This document shows positions 48,701 through 60,495 of a DNA stretch of 64,000 bases, piece after piece. Source of the DNA: Siphonodentalium dalli (Eukaryota; Mollusca; Scaphopoda; Gadilida; Siphonodentaliidae); assembly GCA_032622095.1 (NCBI GenBank), contig CP136067.1:63496893-63560892 (forward strand). Direction: 5' to 3'. Position numbers and translations under genes: made by a program. Position 1 is the first letter of the stretch, and every line of letters begins with the position of its first letter. Below the pieces are notes generated by a model that ran no database searches, had not been told where the DNA came from, and saw only the letters and a list, made by a program, of their open reading frames with translations.

Positions 48701-48904
48701 GACAGTGATGGCGATATGTGGACAGTGGTGGCGATATGAGGACAGTGTTGGCGATATGAGGACAGTGATGGAGATATGAGGACAGTGATGGCGATATGAG
48801 GACAGTGATGGCGATATGAGGACAGTAATGGTGATATGAGGACAGTGATGGTGATATGAGTACAGTGATGGTGATATGAGGACAGTGATGGCGATATGAG
48901 GACA
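45601..48904. repeat. 1914-bp higher-order repeat inside the array
   Basis: Rare units recur at a shift of exactly 1914 bp: the shortened AGGATAATGG unit (45871 and 47785), ACAATGGCGA (46571 and 48485), GTAATGG (46911 and 48825) and GACAGCGATGG (~45615 and ~47529). Left of 45601 the shift falls to 1874, meaning two 20-bp units were gained or lost. Homology fades after ~46990/48904. Confidence 0.85.
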
Positions 48905-51900
48905 GTGATGGCGATATGTGGACAGTGATGGCGATATGAGGACAGTGATGGCGATATGAGGACAGTAATGGCGATATGAGGACAGTGATGGAGATATGAG
49001 GACAGTGATGGTGATATGAGGACAGTGATGGCGATATGAGGACAGTGATGGCGATATGAGGACAGTGATGGTGATACGAGGACAGTGATGGCGATATGAG
49101 GACAGTGATGGCGATATGAGGACAGTGATGACGATATGAAGACAGTGATGACGATATGAGGACAGTGATGGTGATACGAGGACAGTGATGGTGATATGAG
49201 GACAGTGATGTCGATATGAAGACAGTGATGACGATATGAGGACAGTGATGGTGATACGAGGACAGTGATGGCGATATGAGGACAGTGATGGCGATATGAG
49301 GACAGTGATGGTGATACGAGGACAGTGATGGCGATATGAGGACAGTGATGGCGATATGAGGACAGTGATGGCGATATGAGGACAGTGATGGCGATATGAG
49401 GACAATGATGGAGATATGAGGACAGTGATGGCGATATGAGGACAGTGATGGCGATATGAGGACAGTAATGGTGATATGAGGACAGTGATGGTGATATGAG
49501 TACAGTGATGGTGATATGAGGACAGTGATGGCGATATGAGGACAGTGATGGCGATATGTGGACAGTGATGGCGATATGAGGACAGTGATGGCGATATGAG
49601 GACAGTGATGGAGATATGAGGACAGTGATGGTGATATGAGGACAGTGATGGCGATATGAGGACAGTGATGGTCATATGAGGACAGTGATGGCGATATGAA
49701 GACAATGATGGTGATATGAGGACAGTGATGGTGATATGAGGACAGTGATGACAATATGAGGACAGTGATGGCGATATGAGGACAATGATGGAGATATGAG
49801 GACAATGGCGATATGAGGACAGTGATGGAGATATGAGGACAGTGATGGTGATATGAGGACAGTGATGGTGATATGAGGACAGTGATGGAGATATGAGGAC
49901 AGTGATGGCGATATGTGGAGAGTGATGGCGATATGAGGACAGTGTTGGCGATATGAGGACAGTGATGGCGATATGAGGACAGTGATGGTGATATGAGGAC
50001 AGTGATGGTGATATGAGGACAGTGATGGCGATATGAGGACAGTGATGGTGATATGAGGACAGTGTTGGCGATATGAGGACGGTGATGGTGATATGAGGAC
50101 AATGATGGTGATATGAGGACAGTGATGGAGATATGAGGACAGTGATGGCGATATGTGGACAGTGATGGCGATATGAGGACAGTGTTGGCGATATGAGGAC
50201 AGTGTTGGCGATATGAGGACAGTGATGGTGATATGAGGACAGTGATGGTGATATGAGGACAGTGATGGTGATATGAGGACAGTGATGGTGATATAAGGAC
50301 AGTGATGGTGATATGAGGACAGTGATGGCGATATGAGGACAGTAATGGTGATATGAGGACAGTGATGGAGATATGAGGACAGTGATGGCGATATGTGGAG
50401 AGTGATGGCGATATGAGGACAGTGTTGGCGATATGAGGACAGTGTTGGCGATATGAGGACAGTGATGGTGATATGAGGAACGTGATGGTGATATGAGGAC
50501 AGTGATGGCGATATGAGGACAGTGATGGCGATATGAGGACAGTGATGGTGATATGAGGACAGTGATGGCGATATGAAGACAGTGATGACGATATGAGGAC
50601 AGTGATGGCGATATGAGGACAGTGATGGAGATATGAGGACAGTGATGGTGATATGAGGACAGTGATGGTGATATGTGGACAGTGATGGCGATATGAAGAC
50701 AGTGATGGTGATATGATGACAGTGATGGTGATATGAGGACAGTGATGGCGATATGAAGACAGTGATGGTGATATGTGGACAGTGATGGTGATATGAGGAC
50801 AGTGATGGAGATATGAGAACAGTGATGGCGATATGAGGACAGTGTTGGCGATATGAGGACAGTGATGGCGATATGAGGACAGTGATGGTGATATGAGGAC
50901 AGTGATCGAGATCTGAGGACAGTGATGGCGATGTGAGGACAGTGATGGTGATATGAGGACAGTGATGGTGATATGAGGACAGTGATGGCGATATGAGGAC
51001 AGTGATGGTGATATGAGGACAGTGATGGCGATATGTGGAGAGTGATGGTGATATGAGGACAGTGATGGAGATATGAGGACAGTGATGGTGATATGAGGAC
51101 AGTGATGGTGATATGAGGACAGTGATGGTGATATGAGGACAGTGATGGAGATATGAGGACAGTGATGGTGATATGAGGACAGTGATGGCGATATGAGGAC
51201 AGTGATGGTGATATGAGGACAGTGATGGTAATATGAGGACAGTAATGGTGATATGAGGACAGTGATTACGATATGAGGACAGTGGTGGCGATATGAGGAC
51301 AGTGATGGTGATATGAGGACAGTGATGGTGATATGAGGACAGTGATGGTGATATGAGGACAGTGATGGTGATATGAGGACAGTGATGGTGATATGAGGAC
51401 AGTGATGGTGATATGAGGACAGTGATGGAGATATGAGGACAGTGATGGTGATATGAGGACAGTGATGGCGATATGAGGACAGTGATGGTGATATGAGGAC
51501 AGTGATGGTGATATGAGGACAGTGATGGAGATATGAGGACAGTGATGGTGATATGAGGACAGTGATGGTGATATGAGGACAGTGATGGTGATATGAGGAC
51601 AGTGATGGAGATATGAGGACAGTGATGGTGATATGAGGACAGTGATGGCGATATGAGGACAGTGATGGTGATATGAGGACAGTGATGGTGATATGAGGAC
51701 AGTGATTACGATATGAGGACAGTGATGGCGATATGAGGACAGTGATGGTGATATGAGGACAGTGATGGCGATATGAGGACAGTGATGGTGATATGAGGAC
51801 AGTGATGGCGATATGAGGACAGTGATGGCGATATCAGGACATTGATGATTATATGAGGACAGTGATGGCGATATCAGGACATTGATGATTATATGAGGAC

Positions 51901-52027
51901 AGTGATGGCGATATGAGGACAGTGATGGAGATATGAGGACAGTGATGGTGATTACTTTTGACTTAATTAGGTACCAATTGCACAACATATTACATGTCCA
52001 TCTTTGTATGTTGCACACTAACAACAG

Positions 52028-52237
52028 GTTCAAGTTACAACCAAGAGACAATAGAGCAGTCTGAAGAGAGCATCCTCATAACAACTGATTCCAGTCATAC
52101 AGCTACAACTGGCACACATTCAACAACTCACCACTCAACTACTAGCAGTTATGAATATCAAAATAGTTTAACAAGCAGTACTCCAAATAGTGATATCATA
52201 ACATCTACTATTCCCAGTGGCGTTAGCACAAAGCCTG
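52028..52237 (+). CDS. Exon of agrin/follistatin-like gene: Ser/Thr-rich linker
   Basis: Preceded by TTGCACACTAACAACAG and followed by GTAAGA; 210 bp, phase 1 in and phase 1 out, consistent with the previous exon. The product is rich in Ser and Thr (about half the residues in T-T-D-S-S-H-T-A-T-T-G-T-H-S-T-T and onward) with two further S/T runs and no cysteine. It resembles mucin-type O-glycosylated linkers between Kazal modules and downstream domains, as in agrin. Reading into the intron gives a short hydrophobic tail and a stop at 52321, a possible but unsupported intron-retention end. Further exons were not recognised. Confidence 0.75.
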
Positions 52238-53990
52238 GTAAGACTGGTGGTTCAAGGCTTTCGACTTCTCCCGCTATCCTCTTTCTCGATCACTCTCTTT
52301 TCTATCTGTTCATCACTCTATAAACAACTATATATGACTCACTTATTGTTACAATGATCTTTGGGTTTGTAAATTCTAAAGTTTGGTAAAATTATCTAGT
52401 ACATGAAGTTACAAATGAAAACTGTTTATAATAAGAACTTCAGTAAGTACTTCTTTACACAATGCGTTGTACATAGTTCATTGGAAGAAACTTACCAAAC
52501 ATGTTGTCAATGCCACTTCACTGACAAATTTCAAATCACAGGTAAACTTACAACTTTACAGTCTGAAGTACATATATATATGATGAATGAATTATTGTGA
52601 AACTATATAAAATAATTGATGCTTATATATCTTATAATAAAGCAAGCTTGTTGGGCATGAGGATATCTTACCACTTAAACATCTGAATGGCCCAATATGA
52701 TCTGAGAGTGCATACATTCAGATCAAATTTTTGTGAGATGCCAGGGTCACTCAAAATATTGGAATGAATGACATATTTGGATCAGCAAAAGTTGATATTA
52801 TGTTCAATCTTTTATAACTGAGTGTAACGATTCCAAGGAAAGTGGATTGCAGTGGCTGCAGACAATAGACCCAATCGCTGGATCTGTACCCCGATGTCAA
52901 TTTTGCTGAATTATCTTGAGTTGGGTTATTGGATGTTCTCTGAACAAATCTTATAAGTCACTTCAGGTCCAACTTTGTCAGCAATAAGTAATTCCATATA
53001 AAGTTTATGACTCACTTACAAATATGATGATTTGTGAGCAATTTTCTTGAGAGATATGTCTCAATAAAAAATAAACTGTATGACTAGACTCTCACTGTGA
53101 CAATTAGTTGAGCATCGTCAATAGGGTTGTGCAGGACTCTCTACTAGGTCCATTGCATGTTTATTCTTTCATTGATGACATATTAAGTGGTTGATACAAG
53201 CGTACAAAAATGTGAACTTAGACCAGTCGCCAAATCACGATTATTGGTGGTCAGAATGGCAGAACTTTTCACAAGTAAAATGTGTTTACCCCAATGGAGC
53301 AGGAAATATCATATCTTTATTTTAGCTTAAAGTTTGACAAGCTTTTCAAAGATGGCCACCAAGATTGTGGCTTAAAATCTCAGTTTTCACTAAATACCCA
53401 CAACTGACCCCAAGTATATGGAAAATGATGCTAAATTGGATCCAATATCACTTACCAAATTAATTCTTCATTCTGACACAAATAGTCACACCAAGAGAGA
53501 GAATTTAATAAACCATAGTAAGATGATTTAATAAGTAGAACCAAATACATTTGCTATCAAAGGTAGTCTTTACTGCTGTGGGCTAATTTTGTTGCTGTAC
53601 CCAAGGGTCTTTGATTATTGCACTGTTCATGCAATTGTTGTTTTTGTTTTCATGGGCGCACTAAGGTATTGACATGCATATGTCAACAGTGAAATTTACC
53701 TCATACGATAGTTACTATGTCTTTGATATCAACATCCTGAAAACTGGACTGTAGCCCCTTCTTGGGTGAATCAGATGGCTATTAAGCAACCAAGTGCCAC
53801 CCGATTTGAAACCATTTTTTATTGAATACATTTCCCCAATGGCAAATTGGTATGGTCTCATAGAAAGGATTGCGTTAAATTTCCTTATATAAACTGGTAC
53901 ACTCGTCACCCAATCACAGTAAATTGCATCATTCTCATTATTATGTAATCCAATCTAGCAACTATAAATCAATAGACAATACCTATTACT
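52238..53990. other. Intron or downstream sequence, no exon recognised
   Basis: A 65-codon Cys-containing ORF (52403-52600) ends near a CAG|GTAAAC donor-like site at 52541, but no phase-1 acceptor with a pyrimidine tract precedes it. A relic of the AAGATGGCCACCAAGAT repeat family is at ~53350. Confidence 0.35.
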
Positions 53991-55300
53991 GTTCTTAGTA
54001 GCTTACTATTGTTATACCCCCCATCTCAAAAGATTACATCCCTTTGTCCGTCCGCTCATATATCTCAACCATGAGTGATCGGATCTCAATGAAATTTGGT
54101 ATGCAGGTTTGTCATCAGGAGGGCTTTCAAAAGAGGGTTCATTAACATTGTTCACATTTTCCGTTCAAGAGTTATCCCTCTTTCTTTATCTGAAAAAGTT
54201 GAATTTCCATCCGTCGTTTGTTAGAATTGTAAAGTAATTTGTTCGTTCAATGCTTTTTTTTACACAATTTGGTTTCCATCCCTGCTATATTTCAATTTTC
54301 ACCATGGTGCAACCTCTTGTTGGTTGAGTTTTTATCAAAACTTGATTATTGATATGGAGTGTGATGGTTGGGGGGGGGGGGTGGGCCCGGGTATCAGTCA
54401 GATGGTAACAAACCTTTTTATCATAGCCATTTATTGATGGATTCTGGCAATTTTCGGTATGTGATTTAATTGTCATGTGGGACAACTGCACACATTTTGG
54501 TCCACTCCTAAATTCTAACCAGAGTTGCATCTGGAAGTGTTAGGAGAAAGAAAAAGCTATTGAGAAAACTATTGAGAGATTGATCTACTTATTCAAAGTG
54601 ACAATGTTGAACAATACTGAGCGAACAATGTTGAAAAAATGTTGAGAAAGAAAAAAACTATTGTTCAAAAGGTCCAGAAACATGCCAAAATGAGCGAGGT
54701 CAAGGACACAGTCGCACGTGAAATTGGACCTGCCCATATTGTTCCCGGGATCAAAGTAGGCCTATGTACCAAATTTGAGTAGGATCGGTCAAGCAGTTTT
54801 CGAGTCTATAACACATACATACATATATAACATACATACATACATACATACACACAGACAGAAGTTCCAATATTTATAATAGATTTTGTCCCTTTGCGTG
54901 ATAACTTGTACAAACATCAACCAATTTCTTTCATATTTGGTACATGGATCTTTTACAACAATATCTCGAAAGAGTTCGAACACCAGATTTGTCCGATCCT
55001 TGTTTAATACCTGAGTAATATGGTGCTTACTTTTCTATTTTTCGCAGTTTTGTGATCGTTAGCACGAAAACTTGAACAAACATCAACCGATTACATTCAT
55101 ATTTGATATATGGATCTTTTACAACAATACCTCCATCTATTTCGTAACACAGGTTTGTCCAGTTATTGTTACCTGAGTTACGGCCCTTAATTCTGAGATA
55201 TGGTTCTTTAGTTCGTCCATTTTTAGTGATTCTTGTTCGAACAGATTCACTCTTATGGGCGAAAAATTTCAACCAAAGCCATCTTTAATGCACAACCCTT
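53991..55300. repeat. Dispersed ~170-bp-period repeats with ACAT microsatellite
   Basis: GATCGGATCTCAATGAAATT, then TTGGTATGCAGGTTT (~54077) is typical of the same broad repeat class. An (ACAT)n run lies at ~54811-54853. Two units at ~54895-55065 and ~55066-55240 share ACAAACATCAACCRATT and CATGGATCTTTTACAACAAT-like sequence. A poly-G run is at ~54370-54380. Confidence 0.55.
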
Positions 55301-55532
55301 GTTTCTTCTCTAGTGTGATGCCGAAAATTATTAAAGATGGATTATCTCTTTCTATAACAAGTTCTATATAGATTCCTGTGTTTAAAATAATAAATATGAT
55401 TCGAAGACCTCTGTCCGGAAATGCTTCTATCAATTAATATTGATTTTTTTTTAATTTTCTGGTATAAAATACATACAATAAATTTTAGATATTTTATGGC
55501 TCGCATTCGTTCGGAATTTAAAATTAGTGAGG

Positions 55533-55827
55533 AAAAATTATCTAATTTGGACACAAATCCTAATTTTATGAATAAATTATAATTACCTGATATGTCCAGT
55601 CAGATTAACTATTCCGAGCCTACCGGTTCGTTCCGCTTTTCGTATTTCGTGTTTTGTAAATTGGAAGTCGATAGCGCAACGCAAATTCCTCCCATTTGCA
55701 TTCATTTGAGGTGTACTACAAGCCTACAATGCAAACTTCATAGGGGAGGATGGGTGGGTCCTGGACATATCAGGTAATTATAATTTATTCATAATATAAG
55801 GACTTGTGTCCAAATTAGATAACTTTA
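55533..55827. repeat. 295-bp palindromic terminal unit (~68-bp inverted arms)
   Basis: TTATGAATAAATTATAATTA through CTGATATGTCCAG (55566-55599) is exactly inverted at 55761-55794, and the arms extend outward through TTATCTAATTTGGACACAA and its complement. Inside, CAGTCAGATTAACTATTCCG also matches (inverted) the sequence at ~61993-62033, linking this unit to the DIRS-like element that ends there. Confidence 0.75.
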
Positions 55828-55989
55828 TATCATAAATTAGATAATAACCTGATATGTCCATATGTTCCAGTATCTTTAGGCTTGAGAGCTTCTCTTACTT
55901 CGCTGTGTCCTGCTGATGTCGTTGTGGCTCTTCCACTTGTAACTTGTACAATCCACCTAGATATTGTCTGGCAAGTCACTGATTTGTGA

Positions 55990-57720
55990 GGTTCATTTAT
56001 TGCTAAAAATAAATTATCTGTCCCCTCTTTAGGACGATATTGGTCTGTTCTCTTCTGTATTTGATCAAAGTGTGCCTGGGGTCCAGTAAAGGATTGCTTT
56101 CAAAGGAGTCTACATTGATAATAGGACTTTGATGTGATATTCTATCTTGCTTTGAAAGTCCCTGGCGTAAATGTAATGTTCCTACTCTGAACCTGCATGC
56201 ACCCTTCACCCTCATCGGCAGTGAATTACAGAGGGCTGCTGTATTTAATATGAATAAACGGTCTTGTGAATTGGCATTAAATTGGGGAAGCCGAAAGTTT
56301 TTTGAGTTACGGGTATTAATTTTGGATACTTCAGATACAAGTGGGGGCACTAAGTTTTAGAGGTACTCCGGGGCCGAGTTTAAATATAGATCATTTTGTG
56401 ATATAAATAAAGTATTGACTTCTCACCTCTCTTTTTTAGAGTCTCCCAACCTGCTTCAATTATAAGTTTATTATTACCCGTGGGCCTGGTACATCTGGTT
56501 ACAATGCGCGCCGCTTCTAGTTGTATGTCTTCCAACTTGTCAGATTCTGCTATTAAATGTGCAATTGTCCCAGATAACGTTTGCATATTCTATGATTGGT
56601 CTTACAAGAGTGAAATAACATTTTTCTAGGGTTTCTCTATTAAGAACGTATTTTTGTTTTTGTAACATAGATATTCGATACCATGCAAGTTTGGATATAG
56701 AAGCAATATGGGCCTTCCATTAGCAATTGTTTTCAAAAACGACACCAAGGTGTTTGTGGCTTGATACTGTGTTTAATGGGACATTGTTCATATATAAGTC
56801 TGGGTGATTCAAAGGGTTTTGTTTATGTGATATGCACATAACTTCCGATTTACTGGCATTGAATTTTACTAGCCATCTCTTCGACCATGCTTCCAGTGTA
56901 TTTTTATCGTTTTGCATTATTTTAGCACTTTGTATCAGATCTTTAATAGGCAGAGATATGGACGTATCATCAGCAAATAGTCTAATATCACATTTAATTC
57001 CTTTGATAATGTCGTTAATGTAGGTTAAAAATAAAATCGGCTAAGGACAGATTCTTGGGGCACACCAGCTTTAACCCCTCTCCAGGAAGAGGATTATGAG
57101 CCTAAAAGACTCTTTGCTCGGGGTTGGTTACATATGATTCGGGGTTGGTTACATATGATTCAATCCATCTGAGGAGATTACCTATAATACCCATTCTTTT
57201 TAATTTATAAACTAAACCACGGTGCCAAACTTTGTTGAATTCTTTGCTTATATCGAAGAATAAGACTCTGACATCCTGGCCTTCATCCAAACTTTTACTA
57301 ATTTCATGATAAATTTCGCATAATTGGTGTGATGTTCACTGACCGGGGAGGAATTCAGCTTGGTGTTTGCACAGCAAATATTTTTGGTAATAAATGTGAG
57401 TAGATGTTTGGCTATGCATTTCTCGTATACTTTATCAATACAACTTTAATAGTAAGGATATGGGTCTGCAGTTTCCAGGGTCTGTTGGGTCTCCCTTTTT
57501 AAAATTGTTTGCACATTTCCATTCATCGGGAAAGAAGGAGTTTTCCATGAATGTTTTAAACATTATTTTCAATGGATGATTCAAGCTATGACATTTTTTT
57601 TAGTACCGGTATACGCGGATTTATCTCATCGTAACCGGAAGACTTATCAGTAACAAGATTTCTATTATGTCGGATTCAGATATTTGTATTTCATCTAGTT
57701 CTGTGATAGATTTCAACTAA
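55990..57720 (-). pseudogene. LINE (non-LTR, jockey/CR1-like) reverse transcriptase fragment
   Basis: In minus-strand order: F-P-D-E-W-K (~57520), D-P-T-D-P-G-N-C-R-P-I-S-L-L (~57460), V-R-V-L-F-F-D-I-S-K-E-F-N-K-V-W-H (~57240; canonical A-F-D-K-V-W), G-V-P-Q-E-S-V-L (~57050), L-F-A-D-D-T-S (~56970), S-K-S-E-V-M (~56850), H-K-H-L-G-V-V-F (~56740), then the C-terminal segment with L-E-D-I-Q-L-E-A-A-R (~56530) and L-P-M-R-V-K (~56215). The catalytic A-D-D is intact but at least four frame changes and stops disable it. A 26-bp tandem duplication (GGGTTGGTTACATATGATTC at 57121 and ~57143) inserts S-Y-V-T-N-P-E twice. Confidence 0.85.
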
Positions 57721-57781
57721 CATTAAAACAAATAATAACCGAATCTACCAACTGAAGACAATTGTATGTTGTTTGTTACTG

Positions 57782-58210
57782 CTAGTTCCCAGATTTCTGT
57801 GCCATTTGACACATATGTAAAGAATGGGTTCCGCCCTGTTTGTTCAGATAGCTGTCACTGTCATGTTGTCGGTCCGTACTAAGACTGACTGGTCGCTGAC
57901 GTATGGCAGAAACTGATTCATAACTAGCGGAACTGTTCTCATTTCTAGCCAATTGATGTGTTGATACGTATCTGCGTCGCACCATTTGCCCTGTATCATA
58001 TGGTTCCCGAAATGTCCTCCCCAACCCATTGTGCTGGCTTGGTATTGACCGAGGTAGTTGCGCTCGCCTTCACAATGGATTTACCCTTTAAAATGATTGC
58101 TGGTTGTATCCACCGATTAAGATGTGGTAATAGCTGTGTGAAAATGGGACAATTTGACTGTAATCCTGACCCGATTGATCCCAATTCTGTTTCAGATGCC
58201 ATTGACCTGG
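57782..58210 (-). pseudogene. DIRS-type RNase H segment
   Basis: Minus-strand frames give L-N-R-W-I-Q-P-A, W-G-G-H-F-G-N-H, H-I-N-W-L-E-M-R, V-R-T-D-N-M-T-V and N-K-Q-G-G-T-H-S. These match the W-G-A-H, H-I-N-x-L-E, x-D-N-x-T-V and N-x-Q-G-G-T-x-S boxes of DIRS RNase H. The frame shifts around 57850-58000 break the domain. Confidence 0.7.
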
Positions 58211-58257
58211 TTGCATTCGAAGCCTGGCATAGGGAATGATTTCTACACAGGAGGCTA

Positions 58258-59850
58258 TCAACCCCAGAAGTTGAGAATATTGTTCTGCTTTGCCGGGTCG
58301 TTTTTTACAATATTTTGCAGATTTATCATTCTCTCTGTTGTTGGGTTTACTAGATTCTGATCTAAAAGAAACTCCACCCCGAGATACCTTTTAGTGTCTG
58401 AGTGGGTTGGAGTATAGATTTCTCCAAGTTTATCAAAAAACCTAGATCCTTTAAAGTTCTTAACAAAATCAACTGATCTTTCACCAGGTTTTGTCAGGAC
58501 GTGTTTAATAGAATCCAATCTTCTATGTAGGTGCTCACATATAGACTTTTTTGTCTTAAGTGGGTAACCACGCATGAAACCACTTTGGTGTACACCCTTG
58601 GTGCACTATTTGCCCCGAAACAAAGAGCTTGCCATTGTTAACACTGATTTCCCACACAAAACCAAAGAAATTGTTGGTGTTGTTCCCACACTTTCAGATG
58701 GAAATAAGCATGAATATCCATCGTCATTCCCCATTCTCCTGGACGAATCATGTCCATTGTCTTTGTCAGTGTTGCCATTTGAAAATTGGATGTACTGGTT
58801 GAGAGGTCGCAGATTTATGACATGTCTCATTTCGCTCTTGTCTTTCTATGGTACAAGAAATAGCATACTGTAAAAACGTTCGTGTTTTTGTGACACCAAA
58901 TATTGGATTAAGTCTTCTATTGCAAATACATGTATTACCGCTTTCATCTCCAGATTGTTGATACCCTGTACTGTCTGCCCTGCAAAATGGGAACGCCGTT
59001 GGGAACTGGCATCGTTTGTGATCGAAAACCGTTTTATGATCTGAAAAGAGGAATAGACCCTGTTGCATGTTTGATATTTGTTACCACCAGTTTAGATGGG
59101 GTACCAAATCTTGTGTGCACGGGACCATGAACTCGTATGAATGGCGAACTGGTTGCCATCTTTTCAAGAGGTACATCTGAATGGGTCTCATGTCAAGACG
59201 AGCATTCTGAATCAACTCCAGACATGACGCTACGATGCCTAATAGATGCAGATAACTGCGGATAGTGTCCCATCATCTCAACAGATCCATTACTGCCTGT
59301 TGGAGTACTGATAAACGATATACTGTGAGACAAACTAACCCTTTGTCCAAATGAAACATGGCCCCCAAAATAAGTTAACATTTAGAATGGTTCCAAATGA
59401 GATCTTTTGACATTATTAATAAACCCAGATTTGGAATGGTTTCCACAAACATTTCCCTGTCTTGCAATGGGCCTGTTCGAGATGAATTTAGACAAATCCA
59501 GTCGTCTATATAAACGACTAGAAGCAGGTCCATCTGGTGGAAGTACGCGGCTACGTTCGTGACCACTTTTGTGTATATGCGAGGGGCTGTTGTTGCACTG
59601 AAACATTTTCTCCATTGATACTGAACACCACCCACGCTGAATCGGAAAATAATCTTGTGGTCTTCCCACAATTGTACATGGAGATATGCGTCCTGTACCA
59701 GTATTTCTCTGTTGAAAAACCCCATCTCCCTTTTGTATATAAAAGGACAAGACCTTTTTAGAGTATCCATCTTTAAGGGTTCTTTCCGAATGTAAAGGTT
59801 CAGAGTATTTAGATTTGTGAAAACTACCATCCGGCTTTGGTACTAGGAAA
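58258..59850 (-). pseudogene. DIRS-type reverse transcriptase
   Basis: The minus-strand ORF 59375-59830 contains Q-D-A-Y-L-H-V-Q-L, R-F-S-V-G-G-V-Q-Y-Q-W-R, T-A-P-R-I-Y-T-K-V and L-V-V-Y-I-D-D-W. These correspond to the DAYxHI, YxF, APR and Y-x-D-D-W boxes of DIRS/Ngaro reverse transcriptases, with the catalytic D-D present. Downstream, 58258-58575 carries R-Y-L-G-V-E-F from the RT C-terminal region. Interrupted by several stops and frame changes (58600-59370). Confidence 0.8.
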
Positions 59851-60495
59851 ATCGTACTATAAAAACCTTGATTCGATAAATGGTTTGGTGCGACTTAGAT
59901 AATATTTGAAGTTAGAAGTCTTAAAATTTCATATTTGAGAAAACTTCATCTCTGTTTTGTTCAAATGAGTTTCTTTCACACCGTGGAAAGGTGGAAATTA
60001 AGAAAATCAATTTGATAACCATTTCGATTGACATCTGTCGGCTTTAATATTTTCCCAAGCTTGGTGAAAATGTGTGAATCAACCTCCGACTGGTACATTC
60101 GGAAATGGATGCTTGATTAACATGTTCCTTCCTTACCTTTAAAGAGTCATCTGCATTGTGATTTTCCCTCCTTGTCCAGCAGTTTTGGCATTTCCTTTGC
60201 CACGAAAAAGAATCATTTGGAACTATTTTTGGAATTTCAAAAAGGCTTAGAGTCTTCTGCATTGTGATTTTCCTCTGGAAGAACCACTGTCATATCATCC
60301 ACCTCGTCTGGATCCATAAGAGAACCCTACTTGTCCAGCAGTTTTAGCATTTCCTTCGCCACAAAAAAGTTTCATTTGGAACTATTTTTTGAATTTCGAA
60401 AAAGCTCAAACTCAGCTGATTTTGATGTGGACTGTTGGTCCCAATCATTACTAAATTCCGGCCAGGTTAACAGTTCTTGTAACTTTCCTCGGTGG

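Larger units (their letters stand above)
41671..51951. repeat. 10.28-kb intronic minisatellite, ~514 copies of a 20-bp unit
   Basis: The consensus plus-strand unit is GAGGACAGTGATGGCGATAT (8 G, 6 A, 4 T, 2 C). Main variants are GGT for GGC, GTGG for GAGG, GACC/GGTC before ATATG, and GGAG. The 20-bp register is almost unbroken, with only occasional short or long units (for example 45871, 46571, 47785, 48485). The reverse complement of the unit contains no stop codon in any frame, so minus-strand ORFs up to 1809 codons open by construction with a 20-residue repeat; plus-strand frames hit TGA every 60 bp. I treat the array as non-coding. It fills about 95% of the intron between exons 41080-41223 and 52028-52237 and stops 76 bp before the latter. 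Confidence 0.97.

Noticed and set aside
41671-51951. CRISPR array
   Set aside because: The units are contiguous with no unique spacers, and the context is eukaryotic.
52238-52323. In-frame extension of the Ser/Thr-rich exon to a stop at 52321 with a hydrophobic tail
   Set aside because: The GTAAGA donor at 52238 and phase consistency favour splicing; a retained-intron terminus cannot be supported without RNA data.
52403-52600. Possible next exon with C-V-V-H ... C-C-Q-C
   Set aside because: It has a donor-like CAG|GTAAAC at 52541, but no phase-1 acceptor with a pyrimidine tract and no recognisable domain.
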